DNA of 64,000 bases from Dyella jiangningensis. GTDB taxonomy: Bacteria; Pseudomonadota; Gammaproteobacteria; Xanthomonadales; Rhodanobacteraceae. The position numbers and the translations under genes were made by a program. The stretch spans positions 2,232,001 to 2,296,000 of the forward strand of contig NZ_NFZS01000001.1 in assembly GCF_003264855.1 (NCBI RefSeq), given 5' to 3'. Positions 27,801-36,546 of this stretch are shown here, piece after piece (the first letter of the stretch is position 1; each line of letters begins with the position of its first letter). Under the pieces are notes generated by a model. It made no database searches, was not told where the DNA came from, and worked only from the letters and a program-made list of their open reading frames with translations.

Positions 27801-28007
27801 GCGTCGTCCGCGAGCCGTCGTTCGCTGGGTACCGGTGTGATCTTCGGCATGCTGGGCGCCACGGTGATCGCCGTGTTCTTCATACCGATGTTCTATTGGG
27901 GCCTGGAAGTGATGTCCGGCCGGAAGGCGGCGAAGAAGGAGGGCACGCCGGAGGATTCGCATGCCAAGCCTGCGGACGGGCTGGCATCGCCGGGGCAGGA
28001 GGGTTGA
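24822..28007 (+). CDS. RND multidrug efflux pump, HAE1 family (AcrB/MexF-like)
   Basis: 1061 residues, the size of AcrB. It starts SRFFIDRPIFASVISIIITV. Twelve membrane segments and two large periplasmic loops are present. The proton-relay aspartates are Asp412 and Asp413 in GIVVDDAIVVIENVERNM, and the end of the transport block reads AKNAILIFEFAVEMREKEG. It uses the proton gradient to export hydrophobic or amphipathic compounds; substrates cannot be read from sequence. ATG overlaps the adaptor stop, and the outer-membrane factor starts 2 bases after its stop, so all three genes form one operon. Confidence 0.96.
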   Translation: MSMSRFFIDRPIFASVISIIITVAGGVAMLNLPIAQFPEIAPPQITVSATYPGASSDIIAQNVAAPIEQQVNGADNMMYMNSTSSSTGNMTLTVYFKIGTDPSLAQVDVQNRVNLALPFLPSEVTAQGVSVQKRSSAFMMVIAIYSPDNSLDPAYVANYANVYVLDAIKRIPGANQASIFGSADYAMRIWLKPDRMAKLGITVGDVQQAVANQNQQFSAGRIGAAPTPGPVQQTFPIATKGRMTEPREFENIILRGGTNDAAALVRIKDIGRAELGSKEYALRGRYNGKTATLMAVYQQPGANALDVATQVNKTLAELKKSFPPGLEYEVALDTTEFVHESINEVVHTLLEAVVLVIVVVYIFLQSMRATLVPLLAVPVSIIGAFIGMSAFGFSINMLTLFGMVLAIGIVVDDAIVVIENVERNMTEFHLPPKEAAKRAMDEVSGPVVAIVLVLLAVFIPVAFLSGITGQLYKQFAVTIAISVVLSGVVALTLSPALAAIILKPGSHKKNRFFTWFNTKFDAMTNSYGRGVQLSIKRVTASLLLILGMIVITIGLFRSIPTSFLPVEDQGYLFGAVVLPDSASLDRTGELSKRAEEWFLKQPGVKSVAAPVGYSLIDSQNKTNAGTLFVTLKGFADRGEGQTAADLIREGSKAFRSYTDGVVVPINPPSIPGLGTTGGFEFWLQSTGNASYQQLEGKVREFLAKARQRPELRGVNTTINTRSRQLLVDVDRERAESQGVAVQDVYTAMQTMFGSLYVSQFPRSSRLFQVILQAEPANRMKPDDLMDLYVRNKAGDMVPIKSMITTRYVPGADIVTRFNNFPAAKITGDAAEGYSSGQALTAMEETAQEVLGSGYSYGWSGQAYEEKSAGSTAAAVFGFAILMVFLILAAQYEKWSLPVGVIMAVPFALFGALIGILIRGMENDVYFQIGLTVLIALAAKNAILIFEFAVEMREKEGMSPYEAALHAAKLRLRPIIMTSLAFVLGCIPLAIASGASSASRRSLGTGVIFGMLGATVIAVFFIPMFYWGLEVMSGRKAAKKEGTPEDSHAKPADGLASPGQEG

Positions 28008-28009
28008 TC

Positions 28010-29425
28010 ATGCATCCGCTTCGTCGCTTGCTGCTGCCTTCCTTGCTTGGCTTCGCCCTGGCCGGTTGCCTGATGGGTCCGGACTACCATCGTCCCGACG
28101 TGGATGTTCCGCTGGGTTACCGTTTCGCGGACCAGAACGCGACCAGCAGCTTCAACGCCAGCTGGTGGTCGCAATTCAACGACCCCGTGCTGGACGACCT
28201 GGTCAACAAGGCCATCGCCCAGAACAAGGACCTGGCCATCGCCGTCGCCCGCATCGAGGAATTCCGCGGGCGTGTCACCACCACGAGTTCGGCGCTGTTT
28301 CCGCAGATGGGTGCGAACGCCGGCGCAGGCCGTGAGCGCATCGCGCAGACGCCGCTGACGCCGTCGTACGAAACCTCGCAGGTGCAGGTGAATGCGGCGA
28401 TGTCGTGGGAGATCGACCTGTTCGGCAAGCTGCGCCGGCTGCGCGAGTCGGCCAAGGCCGACCTGCTGGGCACGGAATACGCACGGCAGGCCACGCTGGT
28501 GTCGCTGGAGGCCAGCGTGGCCTCCGGCTATATCACATTGCGCGATCTCGACCAGCGGCTGGTGATAGCCCAGGCCACGGTCGCCACACGCGAAGACGCG
28601 CTGCATCTGTTCCAGGAACGCTTCCAGGGAGGCGTGGTGTCCCAGGTACAGCTTTCGCAGGCCGAGTCGGAGTACGCAGTCGCCAAGACCTCCGAGGCCG
28701 CCATTGCACAGCAGATCGCCCAGCAGGAGGATGCGCTGTCGTTGTTGCTGGGCCAGAATCCGGGGCCGATCCCGCGCGGCAAGCCGATCGACCAGATTGC
28801 GGTGCCATCGATTCCCGCGGGCCTGCCGTCGGACCTGCTCAACCAGCGCCCCGATATCCGCGAAGCCGAGCAGGCACTGGTATCTGCCAATGCATTGATC
28901 GGTGCGGCGAAGGCGCAGTACTTCCCGTCCATCAGTCTCACCGGATTGTTTGGACAAGCCAGCACCGGCCTCGACTCGTTGTGGAAAGGGCCGGCTCGAA
29001 CCTGGTCCTACGCCGCAGCCATCTCGCAGCCGATCTTCACGGGTGGCGCCATCTCCGGTTCGGTGAAGCAGGCCGAGGCACGCCAGCAGCAGGCCTTGCT
29101 GGCTTACCAGTCGGCCATCCAGAGTGCGTTTGCGGACGTCGACAATGCACTGGTCGGCGAGCAGCGCACCAAGGAGCAACTGGCCTTTACCGACAGCCAG
29201 GTGACCTCGTTGCACAAGTACGCGTCGCTGGCGCGCGATCTTTACGAAGGTGGCTACACCAGCTATCTCGAAGTGCTGGACGCCGAGCGTAGCCTGTTCA
29301 ATGCGCAGCTCACCCAGTCGGGCCTGCAGGCGCAACGGCTGATCGAAGTGATCAACGTGTACAAGGCGCTGGGCTACGGTTGGCCTACCGGGCAGGATGC
29401 CGTCGCGGAAGCGCAGAACCATTAG
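28010..29425 (+). CDS. RND outer-membrane factor, NodT/OprM family lipoprotein
   Basis: 471 residues with aggagggttgatc before the ATG. It begins MHPLRRLLLPSLLGFALAGC, lipidated at that Cys. The N-terminal MGPDYHRPDV and ASWWSQFNDPVLDDLVNKAI are OprM-like; LLNQRPDIREAEQALVSAN marks the linker between the two OEP repeats and FTGGAISGSVKQAEARQQQA the end of a barrel section. It completes the tripartite pump with the two genes before it. It differs clearly from the stand-alone NodT-type protein at 5781. Confidence 0.96.
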   Translation: MHPLRRLLLPSLLGFALAGCLMGPDYHRPDVDVPLGYRFADQNATSSFNASWWSQFNDPVLDDLVNKAIAQNKDLAIAVARIEEFRGRVTTTSSALFPQMGANAGAGRERIAQTPLTPSYETSQVQVNAAMSWEIDLFGKLRRLRESAKADLLGTEYARQATLVSLEASVASGYITLRDLDQRLVIAQATVATREDALHLFQERFQGGVVSQVQLSQAESEYAVAKTSEAAIAQQIAQQEDALSLLLGQNPGPIPRGKPIDQIAVPSIPAGLPSDLLNQRPDIREAEQALVSANALIGAAKAQYFPSISLTGLFGQASTGLDSLWKGPARTWSYAAAISQPIFTGGAISGSVKQAEARQQQALLAYQSAIQSAFADVDNALVGEQRTKEQLAFTDSQVTSLHKYASLARDLYEGGYTSYLEVLDAERSLFNAQLTQSGLQAQRLIEVINVYKALGYGWPTGQDAVAEAQNH

Positions 29426-29468
29426 CTCCATTTTGCGTGACGGCTGTTGTTGCGGTTGATGCCAGCCC

Positions 29469-31139
29469 TCAGGGTGACGCGCGCTCCAGCCACGCCGCAT
29501 AGGCATCGGCCACCGTATAGAACATCCGTCGCTTGCCCAGTGTGTCGTAGAGAGGCGATTTGCGCAGCGTGGCCAGCACGCCCGGGCTGACGCCAGTCAG
29601 CCAAAGCTCCGTGCCCGCCAGGCGCTGCTTTTCCTCGGCGTCGATCAGGGCGATCAGGGCGGTGTATTCGACATCGAAGACGGCGCTCATATCGAGCACG
29701 AGGACGCGTGGCCGCTGCTCCGCCAGCATGGGCTGGATGCGCTGCCCGAAGTGATCGGCATTGCCGAAGAACAGCCGGCCCTCGGGCCGCAGGATGAGCA
29801 GCCCGGTCGTGTCTTCATCGTCCGGATGGCGATCGGAGACGGGGCGGAACACCCGCGTGCCGGGTTTGCGCCGCAGCACGTACAGCGGCGGATTGAGCGA
29901 CTGGTACGACAGCGACATCAGCGACACCACGATCGCCACGAGGATGCCCTTGAGCGTGCCGAGCAAGACCACGCCCAGCAGCGCCGCCACTGCCCACCAG
30001 AATTCGGTGCGGCGAATCGAACGGATCGCCACGAAGTCCGCCGGCTTGAACAGGCCGATCGAGTAGACGATGACGATGGCCGCGAGAATCGTGTTGGGCA
30101 TCATGCCGATGAAGGGCGCCAGAAGCAGCATGGTCGCCAGCGCCACCAGCGACGTCACCAGGCCTGCGAGTTGGGTTTTTGCGCCGGCGAGGCGGTTGAC
30201 GGCGGTCTGGCTGGTGCCGCCGCCCGACGGCATGCATCCGAAGGGGGCGCTTGCCACGTTGCCCAATCCGGTCGCCCACAGTTCGCCGTTGGGTTGCGGA
30301 TAGGACTCGCCGGGTGCAACGAAGGCGCGCCCAGCGGCGATCGACTCGGTGAAGCTCATCAGTGCGATGCCGGCGGCGGCCGGCCACAGTGCGCCGGCCA
30401 GCGACAGGTCCGGCAGCGTGAGCGAAGCAAAGCCCGTCGGCACATGTCCCACCACGGTGACGCCGTGCACGCCCAGATGCAGCAGTGGCATCGCGACAAT
30501 GCCCAGCGCCACGGCCACGAGTGGTGCGGGCGCCTTGGGCGCCATGTGCTCCATGGCGACCAGCAGCAGGATGGCGAGCAAGCCCACGGCTGCGGTGGCC
30601 ACCGAGAGATGCGGCAACGCCGCCGCGAGTGCGCCAAGGTCGCGGATGAAGCCGCTTTTGGCGATGTGCAGGCCGAGCAGCTTGGGCAGCTGGTCAACGA
30701 CGATCACCACCGCCACGCCTGCCTTGAATCCGGTCAGCACCGGCGCCGAGATGAAATTGGCGACAAAACCCAGGCGCAGGACCGCCGCGGCGATCAGCAT
30801 GCTGCCCGTCAACAGGCACAGCGTGGCCGTGGCCTTCGCGAGCGCAACCGGATCACCATCCGGAACCGCTTGCGCCAACGCCGTGCCGGTGAGAATCGCC
30901 AGCGTGGTCGTCGTACTCACGCTGAGCGGCCGCGACGTGCCCAGCAGCGCGTAAACCAGCATCGGCACGAAACAGGTGTACAGGCCCACCTGTATCGGCA
31001 GGCCGGCCACCGTGGCATACGCCAGCGCCTTGGGCAGCACGATCGCAGCAGCCGTGATGCCGGCCAGCAGGTCGCTTCGCACCCATGCGCGCTCGCATCC
31101 GCGCAACCATGACATGAGCGACACATGCGGGCCGGTCAT
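29469..31139 (-). CDS. SulP family anion transporter with C-terminal STAS domain
   Basis: 556 residues. About 10-12 membrane segments include AGITAAAIVLPKALAYATVA and the SLC26 signature-like GLYTCFVPMLVYALLG. The inner motif FGCMPSGGGTSQTAVNRLAG is typical of SulP proteins. The C-terminal cytoplasmic STAS domain runs from about residue 430 (RPEGRLFFGNADHFGQRI, then VLVLDMSAVFDVEYTALIAL). Members carry sulfate, bicarbonate, dicarboxylates or chloride; no carbonic anhydrase or sulfate-assimilation gene is nearby to choose between them. It converges with the RND outer-membrane factor. An ATG at 31115 is an alternative start. Confidence 0.93.
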   Translation of the reverse strand: MTGPHVSLMSWLRGCERAWVRSDLLAGITAAAIVLPKALAYATVAGLPIQVGLYTCFVPMLVYALLGTSRPLSVSTTTTLAILTGTALAQAVPDGDPVALAKATATLCLLTGSMLIAAAVLRLGFVANFISAPVLTGFKAGVAVVIVVDQLPKLLGLHIAKSGFIRDLGALAAALPHLSVATAAVGLLAILLLVAMEHMAPKAPAPLVAVALGIVAMPLLHLGVHGVTVVGHVPTGFASLTLPDLSLAGALWPAAAGIALMSFTESIAAGRAFVAPGESYPQPNGELWATGLGNVASAPFGCMPSGGGTSQTAVNRLAGAKTQLAGLVTSLVALATMLLLAPFIGMMPNTILAAIVIVYSIGLFKPADFVAIRSIRRTEFWWAVAALLGVVLLGTLKGILVAIVVSLMSLSYQSLNPPLYVLRRKPGTRVFRPVSDRHPDDEDTTGLLILRPEGRLFFGNADHFGQRIQPMLAEQRPRVLVLDMSAVFDVEYTALIALIDAEEKQRLAGTELWLTGVSPGVLATLRKSPLYDTLGKRRMFYTVADAYAAWLERASP

Positions 31140-31193
31140 GGCGTCGGCTGCGCCATGGCGGGTCGAGTCGTCATATCGTTGGCCATGCGGCGA

Positions 31194-32036
31194 CTAGAAG
31201 CGATATTTCAGCAGTACCTGTCCGCCGCTGAACCTGAAAGTGGCATTGCCATGGAAGCGGTCCTTGTCCACGTCCGCGTCGATCTTGTTGTAGGAGTACT
31301 GCGTGATGACGGCCCAGTTCTCCCAGGGGTAGAACTCCACGCCCAGGCGGAAGTTGTACAGAGTGGCATCCACGCTGCCGATGTTCGCCTTGAAGGCCCC
31401 GGCGTCGGTGACCAGGCGCGCCCACGGCTCGAACTGGTAACGGTACGACACGCCGATCGAAGGGTCGGGCAGGTTGGTCGACGCCTTGGCATGCCCCTCG
31501 CGCGATACCGATCCGCTCGCGCCCGAGCCGTTCGCCGACACGGTCCCGGTGAGCTTGAGATCGAAGCTGTAGGCCTGCAGGCCACCGGCGACGGCAAATG
31601 CCCCCTGGTCGCCTATCCAGGCCCAGTAGCGGTAGGTAAGCCCGTAGGCGTCCAACGTGAAATCCGACTTGAGCGTCGTGCCGACGAGCAAGGTCTGGTC
31701 GTTGAATTCCAGCGAGCGGTTGAGCGTGCGGGAATGGTTGGAAGAGTCGTGGTAGTAGTCGAACTCGAACTCGTGGCGGTCCCAGGGGCGCCAGGACACG
31801 TTCAAGAACGGCAGGTAGCGCGTGCCGCCCTCGCCAAGGTCACGCGAAAAGCTGAGCGTCGTCCCTGAATTCTTCAGACTCCCGTCCGCGCGCAGGCTGC
31901 CGGAAAAGCTGTTGGCGAACACGCCGCCGCTCACCGAGAAATAATCGAGCATGGGGTGGTCGTCGGCGAGCGCGGGCGTCGAAGCCAGAACCAGGCAGGT
32001 AACGCATGCCGGCAATGCAAAGCGCGATGAAGACAT
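31194..32036 (-). CDS. Outer-membrane beta-barrel protein, 280 aa
   Basis: A Sec signal peptide (SSSRFALPACVTCLVLAS, cleaved after PALA) is followed by about 255 residues rich in alternating strands, for example FDYYHDSSNHSRTLNRSLEF, GLTYRYWAWIGDQGAFAVAG and the C-terminal strand GGQVLLKYRF, which ends in Phe as outer-membrane barrels do. This is likely an 8-12 strand barrel of the OmpA/OmpW-like size class; I cannot name the family. The longer frame to 32270 adds an implausible N-terminus. The gene starts 54 bases after the SulP start region and could share regulation, being on the same strand; it lies opposite to the DcaP-like porin gene. Confidence 0.82.
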   Translation of the reverse strand: MSSSRFALPACVTCLVLASTPALADDHPMLDYFSVSGGVFANSFSGSLRADGSLKNSGTTLSFSRDLGEGGTRYLPFLNVSWRPWDRHEFEFDYYHDSSNHSRTLNRSLEFNDQTLLVGTTLKSDFTLDAYGLTYRYWAWIGDQGAFAVAGGLQAYSFDLKLTGTVSANGSGASGSVSREGHAKASTNLPDPSIGVSYRYQFEPWARLVTDAGAFKANIGSVDATLYNFRLGVEFYPWENWAVITQYSYNKIDADVDKDRFHGNATFRFSGGQVLLKYRF

Positions 32037-32530
32037 AAGGCCCCCTAAGCGTTGATGGTCGTCCCCGTGCTTGTGTCCATGGCGGTCGCGCCGTGATGGA
32101 TGGTTCGGCGCTTCCTTCTCGGTCGATGGCGGGCCAACGGCAACGTCGGAACCATCGTGTTTCCTGCAGGTCATTGTCTGCTCCGCCATGGGCCTTTTCC
32201 ATGGAAGCGTCGTGAAAAACCGCGCGTGAGACGCGAACGTCGACACGAATTTTCCATCCACGAAAAACACTCCGTAGTTCTACGTAGGTAGTTCGTCAGG
32301 GCAGTGGCGATGCTGCTACGTAGTTCGTCGGATGCCTGCAAAAAAGCGCTGTTTTCAACGCGTCTACACATCCTCTGGTGTATCTACGCAACGGCATTTC
32401 TTCTTGCACGACCTTGAGGGAAGGTCGTCGACTCCACGGCTATCACGCAGTCATTCCGGCAAGGTGAATCCGGAAGTGATCGAAGCTGATCGCATGTCAT
32501 TTCCTGTCAATCGATCTGAGGGGTGTCGTC
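32037..32530. other. 494-base divergent promoter region with CTACGTAG repeats
   Basis: No convincing gene lies here. It separates the minus-strand barrel gene from the plus-strand porin/decarboxylase operon. Two copies of the palindrome CTACGTAG (32280-32287 and 32316-32323), each followed within 1-5 bases by tagttcgtc or ttcgtc, are 36 bases apart. A more AT-rich block with homopolymer A/T runs (cgaaaaacac, gcaaaaaagcgc) surrounds them. It is a good place for promoters of both divergent genes. Confidence 0.5.
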
Positions 32531-34009
32531 ATGTACGGGAAGCATTCCGGTTCCTCGTCGAGAGGTGCGCGCACGCTGGCGCCCCTCCTGCTTTGCGGTG
32601 TCGTTGCGGCAAGCCCCGGCGTGCATGCGCAATCGTCCGAGACCGCCGAACTCAAGGCGCAGCTCGAACAGGTGAGGGCGCAGATGCAGGCGCAACAACA
32701 GGTGATGCAGAAAATGCAATCGCGCCTGGACGAACTGGAGGCGAAGGAGCGCGAGCAGGCTGCGGCAAAGCCGGCCGCGGCGCCGGCGGCTCCACTGGTG
32801 AGTGCGGCGTCGGCACGGGCGCCATCGGGCCCGCCTGCGTATCGGCCGCCTTCGGCGATGGCCGGTGCGTCCGAGCCCTTGCCGGAGGGTTACATCCGCC
32901 TCGGCGATACCGGCAACCTGCTGAAGGTCGATCTCGTCGCGCAGCTCGATGCGATGGCCGACAGCACCTACATGGGAGCGCCCGATCTGTTCGTGCCCTC
33001 GTCGATTCCGGTGCGCGGACAGCCGTTCTACGACAGTGGAAGGCGCTCGGAAATGAGCGCCAAGCAGAGCATCTTCCGCATGGACTACCGGCGTGACACC
33101 GACTACGGCACGCTCAAGATCGTCTACAAGAACAACTTCTTCGGCAGCGGCAGCGGCGACATGCCGTACAACCTGCAGGCGTTCTACGGCGAGTTGGACA
33201 ACGAGCATTACACGCTGTTGGCCGGCTACAACATTTCCGCCTTCACCGACATCGACGTGTTCCCCAACACGCTGGACTATGAAGGCCCGAACTCCTTCAC
33301 CTTCAAGTACGGGCCGCAGATCCGCTTCGCGCCCATCCTCTACAGGAGCGGCGAAAGCGTGCTGACCCTGCCCATGTCGCTGGAAAAACCGAACGCGGAT
33401 ATCACCGTGCCCGGCGTTCCCGTGCTTGCCGAATACCAGACCTATTCGCGTCGTCCGGACATCACGCTCGGTCTGCGTTGGCAGGCGCCCGACTGGCACA
33501 TCCAATGGGCGAACCTGTTCCGAGACCTGCGCGTCGAGAACGCCGATGCGCGCACGCGGAGCACGACCGGCTATGCCACGCAGCTCACCGGCACGACGAA
33601 GCTGTTCGAGCACGACAGCATCCAAGGGTGGTTCAGCTACGGCAAGGGGTTCGCCAACTTCCTGCAGGACATTTCCGGGCTGGGGCTGGATGCGGCGTTC
33701 AATCCGCAGGGCGATCTTCGCGCGATCCGCGCGCGCGGCTATGGCGCGGGCTACACGCACGCATGGCTCGATAACCTCACGTCCAGCATGTCCTACGGCT
33801 ACTTGCGCATCAGCCCGCAGTCGAACCTGCTGATCGACTCGACCATGCCCAAGAGCACCAAGTTCGCCTCGCTCAACCTGGCCTGGCAGTTCAGCGAGCG
33901 CGCGATGTTCGGTGTGGAATACCTGTGGGGACAGAACATCGACTTGACGGATGCGCGGGGGCAGGGCCAGCGCATTCAGACCACCTTGCGATACGACCTC
34001 AACCCCTGA
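32531..34009 (+). CDS. DcaP-like outer-membrane porin with N-terminal coiled coil
   Basis: 492 residues. The signal peptide ends near residue 33 (PGVHAQ). A coiled coil follows (ETAELKAQLEQVRAQMQ to LDELEAKEREQA, residues 37-80), then an Ala/Pro-rich linker and a barrel of about 380 residues ending LRYDLNP. DcaP-like porins are trimeric channels for anionic or dicarboxylate-like solutes, with the coiled coil in the periplasm. Strand segments include GTLKIVYKNNFFGS and LAGYNISAFTDIDVFPN. The gene starts the decarboxylase unit, with 60 bases containing a strong hairpin before the first decarboxylase; it may admit the amino acid substrate, an inference from position only. Confidence 0.85.
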   Translation: MYGKHSGSSSRGARTLAPLLLCGVVAASPGVHAQSSETAELKAQLEQVRAQMQAQQQVMQKMQSRLDELEAKEREQAAAKPAAAPAAPLVSAASARAPSGPPAYRPPSAMAGASEPLPEGYIRLGDTGNLLKVDLVAQLDAMADSTYMGAPDLFVPSSIPVRGQPFYDSGRRSEMSAKQSIFRMDYRRDTDYGTLKIVYKNNFFGSGSGDMPYNLQAFYGELDNEHYTLLAGYNISAFTDIDVFPNTLDYEGPNSFTFKYGPQIRFAPILYRSGESVLTLPMSLEKPNADITVPGVPVLAEYQTYSRRPDITLGLRWQAPDWHIQWANLFRDLRVENADARTRSTTGYATQLTGTTKLFEHDSIQGWFSYGKGFANFLQDISGLGLDAAFNPQGDLRAIRARGYGAGYTHAWLDNLTSSMSYGYLRISPQSNLLIDSTMPKSTKFASLNLAWQFSERAMFGVEYLWGQNIDLTDARGQGQRIQTTLRYDLNP

Positions 34010-34025
34010 TGCCGATGCGCCCTCC

Positions 34026-34048
34026 ACGCCGGCCCGACAGGCCGGCGT
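34026..34048. promoter_or_regulatory. Strong intercistronic hairpin between porin and first decarboxylase
   Basis: ACGCCGGCC (34026-34034), loop CGACA, GGCCGGCGT (34040-34048): nine perfect pairs, nearly all G-C. It lies 16 bases after the porin stop and 21 bases before the decarboxylase ATG. No T-tract follows. It is likely to act as a partial terminator or a stability/processing element setting the porin-to-enzyme ratio. Confidence 0.65.
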
Positions 34049-34069
34049 CCTTCACGAGAGGATTTGCTC

Positions 34070-36406
34070 ATGTCGATGAACCGCCCGTGGATTCTGTACG
34101 TCACCAGCGACTTGCCGGACGAGGGGTCGGTGCTTCGATTGGCGCTGACGCGACTCGGCGACGCCATTCGGCAACGAGGCATCGAGGTGGTCCAGGCGTT
34201 GAGCTGCGAAGATGGCCTCGCGGTGGCGCGCGGCAAGCCTTCGTTTTCCGCGGTGGCGATCGACTGGAACCTGGGCGAAACCGCCGACATGTCCGAGGGG
34301 CCGGTGATGTCGATCGTGCGGGCGGTGCGCGAGAAATCCCTGCGGGTGCCGATCTTCCTGATCACGCGCAGCGTGGAAGCGCCCGATGTTCCGTTGAGCC
34401 TGATCCGCGAAGTGCGGGAATACGTCAACATCGGCAGCGAGACGCCCGAGTTCTTTGCCCGGCGCCTGCACTTCGCCATCGACGATTACCACAGCGGCCT
34501 GCTTCCGCCGTATTTCAAGGCGCTGAAGAAACTCACGGAAGAGGGTGCCTACCAGTGGGATGCGCCAGGCCACATGGGCGGCGCGGCCTACCTCAAGCAT
34601 CCGGCAGGCGCGGAGTTCCACGAGTTCTTCGGCGAAAACATCATGCGCGCCGATATCGGCATCTCCAATGCCGAGCTGGGCTCGTGGCTGGATATCGAAG
34701 GGCCGCCGGCGGAATCGCAGCGCATGGCGGCGCGCGTGTTCGGCGCCGACTGGACCTTCTACGTGCTGGCCGGTTCGTCGGCGTCCAACCGCATCGTGGT
34801 GCAGGCGGCCGTCGGGCGCGACGAGATGGTCATCGCCGATCGCAACTGCCACAAGTCGCTCAACCATGCGATGACGCTGGCCGGTTCGCGGCCGGTGTAC
34901 TTCCAGCCGAGCCGCAACGGCTACGGCATGATCGGGCTGATCCCGCCCAAGCGCTTCTCGCGCGCGCATATCCAGGGCCTGATCGAGGAGTCGCCGCTCA
35001 CTGCGGGCGCGAAGTCCAGGGAGCCGGTGTACGCGGTGGTCACCAACCCCACGTATGACGGCCTGCTCTACAACGTCGACAAGGTCACCGAGCTGCTGTC
35101 GGCCAGCGTGCCGCGCGTGCATTTCGACGAGGCCTGGTACGCGTACGGCAAGTTCCATCCCATCTACCAGCATCGTTACGCGATGGGCGTGCCACGGGAC
35201 ATGAAGAACCGGCCCACCGTGGTGGCGGTGCAGTCGACGCACAAGATGCTGCCGGCGTTCTCGATGGCGTCCTACATCCATGTGAGCAACAGCGAGCGCG
35301 GCAAGATCGCGTGGTCGCCGATCAAGGAAGCCTTCATGATGCACGGCACGACCTCGCCGTATTACCCGCTGATCGCGTCGCTGGACATCGCCACGGCGAT
35401 GATGGACGAGCCGTCGGGCCCGGCCCTGCTGCGCGAAACGGTGAGTCTTGCGGTGGCGTTCCGGCGTGCGGTCGCCATCGCGAATCAGCGGTTCAAGGAC
35501 GAGGGCGAATGGTTTTTCACCTTGTTCCAGCCGCCGAAGGTCACCATCAAGGGCAAGCAGGTCGCCTTCCACGAAGCGCCGCTCGAGGTGCTGGCGTCCT
35601 CGCCGGAATGCTGGACGCTGAGGGCTGGCGAGGCCTGGCACGGCCTTCCCGACGATGTCGTGAAAGACGACTTCTGCATGCTCGACCCGACCAAGGTGAC
35701 CATCCTTTGCCCGGGCACGGATGCGAAGGGCAAGCTGTCGAAGCACGGCGTTCCCGGCGCGATCCTCGCCAAGTTCCTCGATGCGCGCCGGCAGGCGATC
35801 GCGCGCACCGGTGACTACACCGTGCTCGTGCTGTTCTCCGTCGGCACCACGCAGGGCAAGTGGGGCACGCTGCTTGAGACGTTGATGTCGTTCAAGCGCC
35901 TGTTCGACCGGAAAGCCATGCTGGAGGAGGCGCTGCCCGATCTCGTGCAGGCCTATCCCGAGCGCTACCGCGAGATGACGCTTCCGCAGCTGTGCGACGA
36001 AATGCACGCCGTCATGAGCGAACTGGATCTGCAGGCCATGGCGAACCAGGCCGGCGAGGTGCTGTCGGAACAGGCCATGACGCCCGCGGAGGCGTACCAG
36101 CACCTGATCCACGGCGATACCGAGGAAGTGCGCATCACCGAGCTGGCCGGTCGCGTGGCAGCGCTGATGATCGTGCCGTATCCGCCTGGCATTCCCGTGC
36201 TGATGCCGGGCGAGCGCGTCGATCCCAAGGGCGGCACCATCGTCAATTTCCTCAAGGCCGTCGAAGCCTATGGAAAGAGGTTCCCGGGCTTCGGCCGCGA
36301 AGTGCAGAACGTGCACGCGGACGGCAACGGCGACATGTGGGTGCGCGTCATTGCAGAGAAGGGCGCGCCCGCCAAGAAGGCCAAGGACCCCAAGAAGAAG
36401 CATTGA
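34070..36406 (+). CDS. Orn/Lys/Arg-family PLP decarboxylase, first tandem copy (AdiA-like)
   Basis: 778 residues, slightly longer than E. coli AdiA (about 755). Residues 1-125 are the CheY-like wing domain (WILYVTSDLPDEGS, FSAVAIDWNLGE). The PLP domain has APGHMGGAAYLKHPAG, DRNCHKSLNHAM, VHFDEAWYAYGKF and the Schiff-base Lys392 in QSTHKMLPAFSM. The C-terminal domain has AGEAWHGL, LDPTKVTILCPG and MIVPYPPGIPVLMPGE. Enzymes of this fold form decamers in the cytoplasm, releasing CO2 and consuming a proton. Substrate is uncertain among arginine, lysine and ornithine. Start at ATG 34070 after gagagga; a TTG 6 bases earlier is possible. It shares an operon with a second, diverged copy. Confidence 0.9.
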   Translation: MSMNRPWILYVTSDLPDEGSVLRLALTRLGDAIRQRGIEVVQALSCEDGLAVARGKPSFSAVAIDWNLGETADMSEGPVMSIVRAVREKSLRVPIFLITRSVEAPDVPLSLIREVREYVNIGSETPEFFARRLHFAIDDYHSGLLPPYFKALKKLTEEGAYQWDAPGHMGGAAYLKHPAGAEFHEFFGENIMRADIGISNAELGSWLDIEGPPAESQRMAARVFGADWTFYVLAGSSASNRIVVQAAVGRDEMVIADRNCHKSLNHAMTLAGSRPVYFQPSRNGYGMIGLIPPKRFSRAHIQGLIEESPLTAGAKSREPVYAVVTNPTYDGLLYNVDKVTELLSASVPRVHFDEAWYAYGKFHPIYQHRYAMGVPRDMKNRPTVVAVQSTHKMLPAFSMASYIHVSNSERGKIAWSPIKEAFMMHGTTSPYYPLIASLDIATAMMDEPSGPALLRETVSLAVAFRRAVAIANQRFKDEGEWFFTLFQPPKVTIKGKQVAFHEAPLEVLASSPECWTLRAGEAWHGLPDDVVKDDFCMLDPTKVTILCPGTDAKGKLSKHGVPGAILAKFLDARRQAIARTGDYTVLVLFSVGTTQGKWGTLLETLMSFKRLFDRKAMLEEALPDLVQAYPERYREMTLPQLCDEMHAVMSELDLQAMANQAGEVLSEQAMTPAEAYQHLIHGDTEEVRITELAGRVAALMIVPYPPGIPVLMPGERVDPKGGTIVNFLKAVEAYGKRFPGFGREVQNVHADGNGDMWVRVIAEKGAPAKKAKDPKKKH

Positions 36407-36546
36407 GCCAGCCCCGGGGATGCCTGGTCGCGTGGTCCGCGTCCCGGCGCATCCCTTCATGACGAGGCGCCGCTGAACGCCTGACGTAGACGCATCCACG
36501 CCCAACCATCGATCGCCTTTCAGGCTTGCCAACCAGGAGAATCGTC

